A stretch of DNA of 64,000 nucleotides from positions 2,013,732 to 2,077,731 of the forward strand of contig NW_017265134.1 in the NCBI RefSeq assembly GCF_001638985.1, read 5' to 3'. The position numbers and the translations under genes were made by a program. Source of the stretch: Phycomyces blakesleeanus NRRL 1555(-) (taxonomy: Eukaryota > Mucoromycota > Mucoromycetes > Mucorales > Phycomycetaceae). Within the stretch, counting starts at the first letter, position 1; the number at the start of each line of letters is the position of its first letter. The notes below the pieces were generated by a model. It made no database searches. It was given only the letters and a program-made list of their open reading frames with translations, and was not told the origin of the DNA. Positions 48,216 through 59,129 of this stretch are shown here, piece after piece.

Positions 48216-48422
48216 CCAATCACTCGATCTGTTCTCAGAGCGATCCACCTTGCCGACTTGAGACCATTCAACCCGCACGCACATATACACATAGAGCTTA
48301 CATCTCTGAATCCTATAAAAAGGGACCCCTCTTTCCCAATTGTCTAGCTTTTCTTCTTCTTCTTCACCACTCGCTTCTCTCTTTTCCTTCTCTTTATCTT
48401 ACTGTCCCTCTACAGAAATTAA
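48216..48422 (+). promoter_or_regulatory. Promoter and leader of the Ala/Ser-rich secreted protein
   Basis: A CCAAT box lies at 48216-48220 and a TATA box (TATAAAAAGG) at 48314-48323, about 100 bp before the ATG. A CT-rich tract (48350-48415) leads into the start. CCAAT, TATA and a pyrimidine tract together are typical of strongly expressed fungal genes; strength is inferred. Confidence 0.6.
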
Positions 48423-49346
48423 ATGAAGTTCCAAACCTCCCTTTTGATCACCATTGCTGCTGCTAGCCAAGTTATGGCCCAAGGTACCAACAAATGAATA
48501 CAAACACACACACACATACATTTGTATATAAGTGTTTGTGTGAGTCTGTATTTGTATACCTATTTCAATTGAAAAAAAAATAATGTCTCGGTATTAACTA
48601 ATTGATAGTCTCGATTCCTGCTGCTTCCGAATCAGTTGCAAGTGCTCCAGAAGCCACACCTTCTCTTGTTTCTGTCGCCACAATTAGTGTTGATACGTCT
48701 AGTGTAGTGCCAGAAGTTAGCCCAGCCACTCCCTCCGAATCAGCTGCTCCAATTGCCTCAGCCGCCACCATCCTTGCTTCTGTCTCCGGTGTACCAGCTG
48801 AAGCAACAACTGTTCCTAGCGTTACCGACTCTATTCCAACAGAGACGGTCTCGGTTTCAGCCGATCCTCTCGGTAAAATAAAAATAAAAATGATATACAT
48901 ACATACATACATACATATACATATATATACACGTACATGTACATATAGAATTTACATATTAACTTGTGATCTGTACATCTTTTGTACCTACAGCTTCTGG
49001 CACCTCCCCCGCAGCAGTAGAAAGTGGAAGCCTTGGTTCTGCATTTGCGAGTGGAACACCAATTCCCTCTGGTGCTTCTGCTGCTCCTGCTAGCAAACCA
49101 GCATCTGCAGCTGCCCTTATACCTCAGGCAAGCGTTGTTCCTGCTTCCACTGGTGCTGCTCCACCTGCCCCAGCTGCCTTCCCACCTCCCGCCCAGGGAT
49201 CAGTATCCGCCAAGCCATCTTTGGGTGGCTTCCCTCTTCCTTCCCGTGCAGCTTCAGTTCCAGCTTCTGCAGCCGGTCAAAGTAGTGCATCATTTGCTGG
49301 AATCTCAACCCTAATTATTGCCGTTGTTGTGTGCTACTGTCTCTAA
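48423..49346 (+). CDS. Ala/Ser/Pro-rich secreted protein, probably GPI-anchored
   Basis: Exons 48423..48483, 48609..48872 and 48994..49346 give 225 residues. The protein begins with a signal peptide (FQTSLLITIAAASQVMAQ). The body is almost wholly Ala, Ser, Val, Pro and Thr (for example VPEVSPATPSESAAP), with no Cys and no globular motif, as in heavily O-mannosylated cell-wall proteins. The C terminus is a hydrophobic tail after small residues (SSASFAGISTLIIAVVVCYCL), consistent with GPI attachment around the SSASFAG segment. Function is unknown, probably structural in the cell wall or surface. The next gene downstream also encodes a GPI-type protein, but the two are not similar in sequence. 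Confidence 0.82.
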
Positions 49347-49624
49347 AACCAAAAGAGAGAGAAAAAAAGAGAAAAATATCCAAAAAGATAATAATAATAA
49401 TAATATATTTTTGCTTCCTATACTACATTAGTAGAATTATTTCAGACTTTTATATATATATATATATATATATACCCACACACACACACACACACACACC
49501 CATATACAAAAGAGCCTTGATACTGTATTTTGAATGAATACTTATGATACTGTATTGTAATAAAAAAAAATATCCACCTTTTTTTAATGATACACTTAAT
49601 TTGTCTATTGATCTATATATGTGG
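49347..49624. other. 3' flank with microsatellites
   Basis: Contains AAT, (TA)n (49452-49473) and (CA)n (49476-49499) tracts. No gene. Confidence 0.7.
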
Positions 49625-49847
49625 ACAAATATCATTAGGGGTCATCAGCCGTCAATATTCATCGGTTTTTCGAAGAAGAAAAAAAGGTGCAATTGTTTTG
49701 GGTAATATGATTGGATGATCATATATATATATATATTTATCTTTTTGAAGAATTTCACCTTTGAAATTAAAGTTTTTGTTTTGTTTTTTGTTTGGGATAC
49801 ATTATTTGATCGAATATTTACGGTTGACGACCCCTAATGATATTTGT
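49625..49847. mobile_element. 223-bp MITE-like element with 34-bp terminal inverted repeats
   Basis: The left end ACAAATATCATTAGGGGTCA (49625-49658) pairs with the right end 49814-49847, with about four mismatches in 34. The centre is AT-rich with no ORF. A further imperfect 12-bp inverted pair (TATCCACCTTTT) flanks it at about 49571 and 49863, either an outer boundary or coincidence. Confidence 0.75.
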
Positions 49848-50547
49848 TAGATGCAATTTTTTTTAAAAGGTGGATAAGCTAAAGTTAATTTAATTTCGAG
49901 AAAATATACAGCTTGGAAACAAGCGCACTATTATCAAAAACACACACACACACACATATATATATATATTAAAAGTGGGTACTCTATTATGGCTACTTGG
50001 TGTACTATGTAGACAAGAAGAAGAAGAAAAAAGCCAAATATCTTGTTTTATTTTATCTTGTAATAATTGTGATGAAATTGTTACCAAAGGATATTATTGG
50101 CTGAAGATTCTATCCAGGAACGCGTTTTTTTTCCAAGATAATTCAGTCTAGTCTCGTTTTTTTTTTCTGGGCACAAGCCTTACACGTTTTTGTTCTTTCT
50201 TTGCTGTTGGTGAATCAGATTGCCCAGTTTAGATATTCAGTGTACAACATTAAATGTCTGGATCTAAAAATAAATGACTGGTTACCTTTTTACCTTATTT
50301 TGTTCTTTTTTTTTTCTTCTTTCCCTCTCCTCTCCTCGCCTCATCTCACCTCACCCCACTTCCCCCCCCCCCCTTATTTGTGTGTGTTTGTAGTGTGTGT
50401 GTGTGTTTCTGTGCCTGTGCTTGTGTGCCTGTGTGCCTGTGTGTGAGTGCGTTCTTCTTTAAATTCACAGCCAAGAACCGAGTGGCTCGACTTCACCTCT
50501 TTCCCCCTTTTTTTACTCTTCTTCTCCTCGCACTCCTGTCTTTCCTC
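49848..50547. other. Intergenic and leader region, C-run and GT tract
   Basis: Contains a (CA)n tract near 49939-49954 and a C10 run near 50364-50373. A GT-rich tract spans about 50382-50452. A pyrimidine-rich leader (50490-50547) precedes the next start codon. Confidence 0.6.
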
Positions 50548-51261
50548 ATGAAGGTTCTTGGTCTTGTCTCCTTTTTAGTTGCCACCGTGGCTGGCGTGTC
50601 CGCCCAGCTGTCTGCTCCTATGAAAAACTACAATGTGACAAGCCCTGTCAGCAATGGACCCTATGTGGTTGGCCAGGTTGTGCCCTGTACCTATCAGCTC
50701 TTCAATGAGTACGATACCTCTGGTATGCCACACATACACATACAAAATATTATAATTTTTTTTATTACAACAACAAGAGAAGAAGAAAAAAATGTAAAGA
50801 CTAATGCCATCATCTTAGTTTTGAAACTCCAGATCAGCCTCGAATCAGCCACTAATTCAAGCATTAACTTCCCAATCACAACAAATGCTGACATTTCAAA
50901 GACTACCGAGTTCTCCAAGTTCGAGGGCAACTATACCTACTATGAGCACTCGATTAACTACCAAATCCCCAGCACTGTGGCTGTTGGTCAATACAACGTC
51001 GTTTTTCTCGATGCAACCACCCAGACTAAGCTCGTTGTGCCCATTGAAGTCCGTGCCGCCGCTGTAATTCCATCCACGACAATTCCTCCCAGCAAGGCCG
51101 CCACAGAGGGATCGTCGTCGCCCACCGGTGGGTCTGGTGCTTCTACTCCAGCTTCCTCTAATATCTTTGCTGGAAACTCGGGTGCCATGACTAGCCCCGG
51201 TTTGGCCACAAAGACTTTGTTTGCCTTGGCAGCCGTAGCTGGCATTGCTTTTATGCTCTAA
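50548..51261 (+). CDS. KRE9/KNH-like GPI-anchored cell-surface protein
   Basis: Exons 50548..50722 and 50819..51261 give 205 residues; the G|TT junction yields TSVLKLQISLES. A signal peptide (KVLGLVSFLVATVAGVSAQ) is followed by one immunoglobulin-like domain (about 20-135) beginning NYNVTSPVSNGPYVVGQ, the same pattern as the N-terminal domain of KRE9/KNH1-type Ser/Thr-rich GPI proteins, and ending VGQYNVVFLD ... VPIEVR. A Ser/Thr/Pro stalk follows, then a GPI signal: small residues near SSNIFAGNSG and a hydrophobic end (TLFALAAVAGIAFML). Several Asn-X-Ser/Thr sequons are present. Related yeast proteins contribute to beta-1,6-glucan and wall assembly; the role here is inferred from family only. 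Confidence 0.82.
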   Translation: MKVLGLVSFLVATVAGVSAQLSAPMKNYNVTSPVSNGPYVVGQVVPCTYQLFNEYDTSGMPHIHIQNIIIFFITTTREEEKNVKTNAIILVLKLQISLESATNSSINFPITTNADISKTTEFSKFEGNYTYYEHSINYQIPSTVAVGQYNVVFLDATTQTKLVVPIEVRAAAVIPSTTIPPSKAATEGSSSPTGGSGASTPASSNIFAGNSGAMTSPGLATKTLFALAAVAGIAFML

Positions 51262-51555
51262 ATTCATTGGAGCGAGATAAAGAGAAAGCAAGAAAGATAG
51301 AGAGAGAGAGAGAGATAGAGAGAGACGATATTGCTTTATAACAAAAGAAAGTGGGATACTCCTTTCAATACTTACTACTTTATCTTTCCTTTTTCTTTTT
51401 TCTTTTCTCTCTTTCTGTTTTATTACATTTAATTTATTGACATTAATTACTTCTTCTTCTTCTTCTTCTTCTTTACTTTGAACACAATTTTTTCTATTGG
51501 GAATTGGGGTCAATGAAACGGTGTTGATTGTATGTTTTTCTGCTATTTTTTCTTT

Positions 51556-51582
51556 CTTACTTACTTACTTACTTACTTACTT
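51556..51582. repeat. (CTTA)n tetranucleotide repeat
   Basis: About six CTTA units head to tail. Confidence 0.85.
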
Positions 51583-52620
51583 ATCTTACTTTGTACCAAT
51601 TATTCTTTTCTTTTCTTTTATTTTATATTTTTTTTTCTTAAAATAATAATAATAATAATAATAATTATAATATTAATATTAATAATAAACTCCTTTATTA
51701 TTATTTTTATTATCAGTAATATTAATATTATACATTCAACTATATGAGCCAGAGACGGAGAGAGAGAGACAGAGACAGAATCAAAAGTAAAGTGGTTTCT
51801 GGTAGTGGTTCTCGAATATGAGTGTCCGCTCTTTATTTTTATTTCCTTGTGAAGATAACTATAGCGGAGTGAGTCCAAGTCAAAGGAATATATAAAAAAT
51901 AGAATATTGTGTCTTGGGCGTCTGACAGGGAAAGATCAATGTAATGTTACCCATACTTCTTCTGTATAAAATAAAATATAAAAGTAATTTAAAAATGACT
52001 CAAAAAAATCACTCCGCCTTTTGTATTTATATTTATATATTCTTATTATTCATACTCTTGTGTATCTTTGTTTTTAAGAAAGAAGACCTATCTGGCGTCA
52101 AAATTCAGTTACAACAACAGCAACAATCTATCTATTTATCTATATATCTCCCACGCACACAGAACTTGTACCAGCAATATACAGGTCTTTTGAAATTCTA
52201 TTTCTTTCTTTCAATAAGGTTGGCAGATTTTCTATAAAATCTGGGTTTGCAACTAGAAATTGCAACCTGTTACACTACTTTTCACTGCTTTAAACCGATA
52301 TGCTTAAAGTATTCATTGGTACAACAAATGTCGGGTATTTCTTATTGGCTGTCTCGGTGATACACAAGAGATACGTAAAAGATATATGTTTAGAGAAAAT
52401 AAACCTCAAAAAAAAAGCCCTTGAATTTATTATTATAATTATTCTGTAGATATCCTTGATGAATAATGCAACCATATGATAGGTGTCAAAACACACCTTT
52501 TTACCTTTTCTTTCTTACTAATAAAGGTTTACTAAGCTATATAAGTGTTTATATATCTAATTAGAAAGCCATTCTTTAATTATTATCTGTTGGGTATGAA
52601 ATTCACATCACCAAAGAACC

Positions 52621-52624
<4 letters not shown>

Positions 52625-52651
<27 letters not shown>
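52625..52651. repeat. Poly(T) homopolymer, 27 bases
   Basis: An uninterrupted T27 run in intergenic DNA. It could be an A tail of a minus-strand retroinsertion, but no retroelement sequence adjoins it. Confidence 0.9.
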
Positions 52652-52657
<6 letters not shown>

Positions 52658-53805
52658 CCAGATTGATATTCTGTTACAAGTTATAAACGCAAATATATAA
52701 ATAAATATAATATATATTTATGGAAGAAGATGGGAAAAAGAATAAAGGCTTATTTTATTTTGGTGGTCATACTTTAAAACGTCCTAGCTTCTAAAGGTCA
52801 TAAACTGGGTACAATACTTTGAAAGTCGAATTCTCTCCTATTTCAGAAAAAAAAACCTTTTTTTTTCTTTTCTTCTTTTTGGCTTTTGAAGTATTAGGAC
52901 TGGTGCACCCCACCCTACCCCAGCTCAAGTGTTTTATTTCTTCATTATTATTTTTACTGTAAGGAAAGCGTAGGTCATTATTACGTGTCAATTCGTTTTA
53001 AAAGATATCTAATTACATAAAAGGGTCAGTACACAGCTATAAAGACAATCAATCACATGAAAACATAGAGTAAATATGTATGTATATCTATTCTTGCACA
53101 AATATCTCTTGTATTCTCATGACGAAAGTTTTTATATATATATATATATTTATACACATAATAAGCTTCAATAACACTACAAGTGGAACTGGTAATACAA
53201 TAGACAATATTAGTTTGAGAAGAAAGAAAGAAAGAAAGAAGAAAAAAATAATTAAAAGCGCAAACTTGACTTGAGCTATCCAACTGAACATCTTTTGAGA
53301 GACCCTATTAGTTCAAAGAGCTATAAATTACAATGAAAATGAAAATACAATGCTAGAATGTATAAGCTACCACTTACTCAAGCTAAAAGGAAATCTAATA
53401 AAGACTTGAAATTTATTCATCTTTATTTCTTATTGGATAGACTACAGATATAATACAAGGCGTATTGAGCACTCCTTATTTATTAAATACTCTCCTGGAA
53501 TAGCAAATAGAGAATATTACAGTAATAACTATATTTTATTTTTCAATAAATTGCTAATATCTCTAGACATATGGTAGATCTTGCTTGTTCAAGAAAATTG
53601 CCAATATAAATACACAAGTCCTTATTAAACTTTGACCAAAATTAAAACCACCAATAAATTTCCCCCTTTTCTTTCTCTCTCTCTCTCTTTATTTTATATA
53701 TATATATGAATACATTACTTCTGTTAAGCCTTTCTTCTCTATACAGTATTCATTGTAGAAATGTAATGAAATATAAGAAATATATTAATACAATTTCAAT
53801 TAATA

Positions 53806-53838
<33 letters not shown>

Positions 53839-54907
53839 CTAATTAGAGTATAAAGTCACAGGCTCTCTCGTAAATATTAACACTTTATTAATTCAATATT
53901 ATGCCCAAAATATTCCTTTTGAAGCAAAATCAAAAAGAATAAGAACAATGAGAGAACAATCGAACTTTTATGGTCTGTTATTATTTGATAACGCACATTT
54001 CATACATATACATATTTAATAGCATAATTATGGTAGGCTATTAAAGTTACACATCTAAAGAACAAAAAAAAACCTGATATTCGGGTTAAAGATAAAAATC
54101 ATATATATATATATATATATATTGATTTTAATGATCGAACAAGATCATATCCGTATTCTGTCTATTATAAATGCACTCGAGTTTATAAGACTCAATAACA
54201 GTCTTTTATGTATTTAAACCAACACATACCCGTACATACACCCGTCAACTCACACGTATTTACAAACGCTTGTATATATCACACCTTATTAAAGTGATAG
54301 AGTGACATTATTTTATAATATGTAAACCATTTTTTTTTTAAAAAAAAAGAAAGTAAATGTCCACTGGTTCACAAAAATTGAGTAGAAAAGTCTGATAACC
54401 GAAAGAGATAGAGAGATAAAACAAAGACCTTTTACAATATAGGCACTTTTGTTATTTTGATCCTCGATCTTTTTTTTTCTGTATTGCTTATTCCCTTCCC
54501 AAGTGTCACTGGCCAGTTGGATTTCTGATATTGTACTTTTAATCTATAAATGATATTAAATAGGTATATTTTGTTGCGTAATTTGAACACATAATCTCAT
54601 AATGAAATGTCACCTAATACCCAGACGCATTGTTGACCTTACTTTCTAATAAACAATACAAAAACAAACGAACAAACAATGATCTAATTTGTAGTCAAGC
54701 CGATAAAGCAGTAAGAAGAAAACACACACACACACACACTTTATTGTATATAAATCAAATATACATTAAAAAAAAAAAAGCTAAATTACATCGAGATCAA
54801 TTTGAAATAAAATGCAAACTTCAAGTTAAACCAACTTTGGTTCAAATTTGATCTCAAACAATATACATATGAGGTGGATAAATTGCAACACACTTTCATT
54901 TTCACTT

Positions 54908-54935
54908 TAGCTTTTGCTTTTGCTTTTGCTTTTGT
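54908..54935. repeat. (CTTTTG)n hexanucleotide repeat
   Basis: About five CTTTTG units just downstream (3') of the kelch-BTB gene. Confidence 0.85.
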
Positions 54936-55084
54936 AATATCTGAACAAAACCCTATGCTCAGACAGTCTCTTTACTAAAAAGTAATAATTAGGAAATAAA
55001 ATGAATGTCAAGAATTTTTATTAATTAAAATGTTTTGTGAAAATGAGGTTGTGGATTTTGTGGAACTTGTAGATCTTGTGGATT

Positions 55085-56968
55085 TTAAAAATTTATGCCA
55101 AGCGAAGCCCGGCTGGCAGCAGAAATAGGAACTTGTCCTGATCTATTAGCTTGTTGAGGTACAAGGCTGCCTTTGCGTTGGCGGTCAAAGAATAGAGCTC
55201 CTGGCCCTCCATTGTTGGCCATAGAAGAGGATATAGTAGAAGATTTGGAAGGTTTTGGGACAATAGGCAAAAAGTCAGATTCTGGAGTGGTTGTTGACCG
55301 GGAAGTAGCCAAACGACGAACTGCAGTGGAGGGAGAGGCAGTCCGTTGAGTAGGAGCCTCATCAGTCGTCTGCTGAAGAATCTTCTTGGCATTAATCATC
55401 ACACGGAGAGCTCTTATCTGAAGAGCAGTGCGGGAAGTGAGGGCTGCGGTTTCGTAGACTGTACTTGCAGTCGAGATCGTAAGTAGTTGATGAAGGGCAT
55501 GGCTGGCGAGGAGAACGAGGCGTGGAAGATTGTAAATGTCACCAATTACCAATAGTCGAGTAAGAATATGAGGTTGGTGTTGCTGGGCTGTCATAAGATG
55601 ATCCGTATAAACAAACTGAAGGAAAGCCAAAGTAACAGAATAAGTTTCTGGAAACATAAATGTCTTGTGAAGAGCTTTGTTGGTCTTATAAGTGTCTTGA
55701 AGCATCTGCGCAAAATACGGCCAGCGTTGTGCGAGAATAGAAGAATTGGCTGGAATCGATTTGTTGTCTACAGTAACGACCTCCATATCTGACATACTTG
55801 GTTCATTCAGCATGCTTAGCCCGAGCTCTTGTGCAATAGGCGCACAGGTTGGTTTTGGGTATGAATAGATCCCAAAGGCCTCCAGATCCACAATGGCCAG
55901 ATGGTCAAAGTTTACCTGTCTGTGATTATAGTCTTCTAAAAGATCACGGTCTCGATGGCCCAAGACATATAATTTCTGGCTAGTTTCGTTCAACACACCT
56001 CTGTTCCATGATCCACCAGATAATAGTGGGCCTGAATCAATGCGTACCCAAACAAGGTTAGCAAGATTTAGTGCCCAAATATGGAAAGACTGGTGGGTTG
56101 GGGTAAGGTAGGTTCCAGTCAATAGTAAATGGTGTCCAAGTAAATCTCCTGTGGGAAAACGTAACCCAGGTGGGAGAGCAGTCCCGGACATTGCAGATGA
56201 ATGATCGTGGAAAGTGATGGGGTGTGGGCGCTGGGGGTAGAAGCTCTGAAGTTCTCTAGTGACGTCTGCAAAGTTGTAATTTGAGTACACGCATACTGGG
56301 ACATCATCTGCATCAAGTCGTTCTTCTTTATCCCAAAACGTCGTGTGTCCAACCAAAGCTGGATCAACTCTGGAAGGTACAAACACAATCGCTCTGTAAG
56401 CACCTATTTGGCGATCAAGAGGTCCGTTGTGAACCCATTGCAGACGATCCAAATCAAATACGTTGATTTCATGAATATACTGATTCTCCATATCCTGACC
56501 ACCCATAACTACGAGCTTATTTTCAGCACAAGTTGCAAGATGGGCATATCGTGCTTGAGGGCTAAATAGACTGGGAATAATTTGCGATTGTCTCCACGTC
56601 AACGTCCCAAGGTCGAAGATGCATATGTCGTCTAGGGCGCACAGTCCTTGAGATGCCCTTCGCTGAGATTGACTCATTCCACCAAAAATCACTAGGGTAT
56701 TTTTATACACATTTGCAGAATGAAAGTAACGTGGACGAGGAGGATCAGCAGAACCAGGTTCCGCAATGTGTCTCACCCACACTAGTGTGCGTACATCGAG
56801 AATGTAGAGATGATTTGTCATCTGGCGCGATGAAACCAGGCGACCTCCGAACACATACAGATGATGGCCTACCATTGAGGTAGATGCTCCCACAAGTGGG
56901 GGCGGCATGTCGCCGGTCGTCTGCTTGGTTTCAGTTGTCAAGCCAGCAATGGACTGTGCAGCCTGCAT
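55085..56968 (-). CDS. Kelch-repeat and BTB/POZ domain protein
   Basis: Intronless; 627 residues from the ATG at 56968 (MQAAQSIAGL). Residues ~20-370 form a kelch propeller, with repeats recognisable as VGHHLYVFGGR, YKNTLVIFGGM, ENKLVVMGGQD and LYVLGH, each followed by a Trp blade end (LVWVR, LTWRQ, LQWVH, LVWVR). A BTB/POZ domain lies at about 405-510 (SDMEVVTVDNKSIPANSSIL ... WPYFAQML). The tail is Ser/Thr-rich and basic (RSTTTPESDF, RQRKGS). Kelch-BTB proteins are adaptors, often for cullin-3 ligases. The kelch-first order resembles fission yeast Ral2, a Ras-pathway protein, but that link is only by architecture. It shares a short divergent promoter with the hydrolase gene. Confidence 0.88.
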   Translation of the reverse strand: MQAAQSIAGLTTETKQTTGDMPPPLVGASTSMVGHHLYVFGGRLVSSRQMTNHLYILDVRTLVWVRHIAEPGSADPPRPRYFHSANVYKNTLVIFGGMSQSQRRASQGLCALDDICIFDLGTLTWRQSQIIPSLFSPQARYAHLATCAENKLVVMGGQDMENQYIHEINVFDLDRLQWVHNGPLDRQIGAYRAIVFVPSRVDPALVGHTTFWDKEERLDADDVPVCVYSNYNFADVTRELQSFYPQRPHPITFHDHSSAMSGTALPPGLRFPTGDLLGHHLLLTGTYLTPTHQSFHIWALNLANLVWVRIDSGPLLSGGSWNRGVLNETSQKLYVLGHRDRDLLEDYNHRQVNFDHLAIVDLEAFGIYSYPKPTCAPIAQELGLSMLNEPSMSDMEVVTVDNKSIPANSSILAQRWPYFAQMLQDTYKTNKALHKTFMFPETYSVTLAFLQFVYTDHLMTAQQHQPHILTRLLVIGDIYNLPRLVLLASHALHQLLTISTASTVYETAALTSRTALQIRALRVMINAKKILQQTTDEAPTQRTASPSTAVRRLATSRSTTTPESDFLPIVPKPSKSSTISSSMANNGGPGALFFDRQRKGSLVPQQANRSGQVPISAASRASLGINF

Positions 56969-57201
56969 CACCGAGGAATTAAAAGCAACGATAAAGTGGT
57001 AAAAGAAAGAAAGAAAAATAGGGTTGATAAAAACAATTGCTCGATAATCTTCATTTCGTGTTTCCTGTCCCTTCAGGGTTCGTTACACGCCGTTTATAAA
57101 CAATTGAGAGTTTTTAAATATGTGATCACACCTTATTGTTTAACCGAAAAGGATAATCTGGGAATCAAATAGCATCTCTTTTTCTCGTCTGACACTTTAA
57201 C
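56969..57201. promoter_or_regulatory. Compact divergent promoter, kelch-BTB / alpha-beta hydrolase
   Basis: Only 233 bp separate the two start codons, so the genes share one promoter region. It contains a TTTATAAA-like stretch near 57091-57102 and a GATCACACC segment near 57123. No factor site is certain. Confidence 0.6.
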
Positions 57202-58037
57202 ATGGTGAATCGAGTTGCTGTCACCGTTGAACATTACACTCCAGAGGATCCTCTTAGAGCAGTCGACATTTACACTCCTCCTGATGTCCAACCTACAACA
57301 CCCTTAATGGTTTTTGTTCATGGCGGTGCATGGGTCTCGGAAGATAAGGCAGATCATGCTGATCTCGGAATGGCCTGGGCAAAGTTGGGCATGGTGGTTG
57401 CCATTCCTAATTACAAGTAATTATATACATAAATTTCCCGGAAATACTGTTCTTTTTTTTTGCTTAATATCTTTTGTATATACATTTGTATATCAATAGA
57501 CTTAGTCCTCGAAAATACACAAAAGAATCGATTGTTCATCCCAGCCATTGCAATGATATTGCCGAGTCGATCATATATCTGGAGCAAACTGTAGGAAAGG
57601 GACGTCAAATATACCTTTCAGGTCACTCTGCCGGTGCACATATCATTATGATGCTACTCATCGACCCATCCTACTCTATCCTCCCTCTTATCAAGGGAGC
57701 AGTGGGTATTGATGGTATATATGACATTAAGCTCTTGCTCCGTACGTTCCCATCTTACATTAGCTTCATCACGGCTGCATTTGGCGATGATGATGAAAAA
57801 TATGCAGAATGCTCCCCTGCTTTAATCCCAGTTGCTTTTAATATTCCCCCTGTTCTTATTGTTCACAGTTTGGAAGATACATTGGTGGATTATGCTCAGG
57901 CACAAGTCATGTATGATCATTTGAGGCCCTTCGCCAAAGTCGACATTGATATTTCAATCAAAGGTGATCATGCAATTATGCTAAAGACACCTCAATTAGC
58001 AAGCTTGATAGCTACATTTATCAACGCAAAAGAATAA
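57202..58037 (+). CDS. Alpha/beta hydrolase, kynurenine formamidase / carboxylesterase-like
   Basis: Exons 57202..57416 and 57500..58037, joined AA|A to give YKLSP, encode 250 residues. Oxyanion-hole motif HGGAW (about 42-46), nucleophile elbow GHSAGAH (Ser near 114), acid Asp in HSLEDTLVDY and catalytic His in GDHAIML fit a complete Ser-Asp-His triad. The HGGxW plus GHSAGAH pair is shared by kynurenine formamidase (yeast Bna7), which hydrolyses N-formylkynurenine in tryptophan breakdown, and by related lipases/esterases. The substrate cannot be decided from sequence. There is no signal peptide, so it is likely cytosolic. Confidence 0.85.
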
Positions 58038-58168
58038 AACTATATATATATTTTATAATATTTTTATTATACACACACATACAGACACAAACGAAGATTT
58101 AGGAGTGCCTTTATTTCCCACAAAACATTGGCAGTTACGTCCTTTTTTTTAAAAAAATAAATAAATGA

Positions 58169-58560
58169 TAAGAGCATCTGCAGCAGTAGCATTTCAATTC
58201 AGTTTTTCTCGATTTAAGTACTTTTTGGAAATGCTTTTCAAAAGAATCGTCTGCAGCAGTAACATTTCCGACAGCATGTATTTACATGCTCCGTGATTTT
58301 TATGACCTTGAGCATGGAAATAGATGCTCAATTTAAAAACTTGCCGAGCATTTAAATCGTTTTTCTTTGTTATTTTTTTTCTTTAAATCGAATAATAGTA
58401 TATAGCAATACTTACAAAAACTCAAAAAAAATTATGCTCACTACAAAGCTGATAGTCTTGAGAACATTTAACTTTTATTTTTTATACTAAAAATAAAATA
58501 AAAATATATAATACTAATGAATTTTACTAGTGAAGAAGACTGTACCAGATAGTAAAATTA
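58169..58560. mobile_element. Diverged, end-truncated copy of the GAGCATCTGCAGC repeat family
   Basis: Starts with AAGAGCATCTGCAGCAGTAG and repeats the core at 58251 (CTGCAGCAGTAACATTTCC). Several blocks match the neighbouring element in the same order and orientation, for example AATTATGCTCACTA and TAGTGAAGAA. The right terminal repeat is missing. Confidence 0.6.
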
Positions 58561-58562
58561 TC

Positions 58563-59106
58563 TAAGAGCATCTGCAACGGTTACATTAAAGTTGATTTTT
58601 GCAACTGTTTTAATGTAGATTCCGAAATGTTCTCAAAAAATCGCCTGCAGCGGTTACATTACAGACAACATTATAGATAATGTAGTCCATTTTTAAGACC
58701 AGGAACATTACATGTAGTATTTCATTATAAATCGATATTATCTTTTCGAATTGTTTTCTTCCCTCTCACATCCTTTGTTAAAGCGAACAATGGTCTATAG
58801 AAATGAGCAAAGAAATTCTCACAAATTATGCTCACTATTAATTTGACAATATTGAAATTATTAAATTCATATTTTTAATGCATCTATAGAGAACAAATGT
58901 CCAATAAAATAAACTTTAAGAAAAAGAATATGAACAAAACCATTAGTGAAGAACTGGCAACTTTAGACAGTCAAAAAGCTCAAATTGTTCTTTTGTAATG
59001 TAACCACAATTTGGCAATCTGTTTTTAACTGTTATTAAATCCCCGGTGTGGCTATACTATATTATATATAATGTTTTTGATAATGTAGCCGCTGCAGATG
59101 TTCTTG
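58563..59106. mobile_element. Non-autonomous transposon with GAGCATCTGCAGCGG-type ends
   Basis: The left end AAGAGCATCTGCAACGGTTA (58563) pairs with a right end whose complement reads CAAGAACATCTGCAGCGGCT (59081-59106), 22 of 25 bases matching. An internal direct copy of the core is at 58644. There is no ORF. Ends of this wording recall PIF/Harbinger-type MITEs, but the superfamily is not proven. Confidence 0.65.
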
Positions 59107-59129
59107 CTGAACTTGTCAAAATGAACAAC

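Larger units (their letters stand above)
51262..55084. other. Long intergenic stretch, microsatellite-rich, no supported gene
   Basis: 3.8 kb. Contains GA repeats (51298-51325), TTC repeats (51450-51472), CTTA tetramers (51556-51582), AAT/ATT runs (51642-51715), T27 (52625-52651), TA tracts (53133, 54100), AAT runs (53805-53838), a T10A9 palindrome (54330-54348) and CTTTTG hexamers (54908-54935). No gene is visible on either strand. Confidence 0.6.

Noticed and set aside
52625..52651. T27 run read as the tail of a minus-strand retroelement
   Set aside because: No reverse transcriptase or other retroelement sequence lies beside it; microsatellite slippage is enough.
54908..54935. CTTTTG hexamers as a telomere-like repeat
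   Set aside because: Only about five units, internal, and not a known telomere motif.
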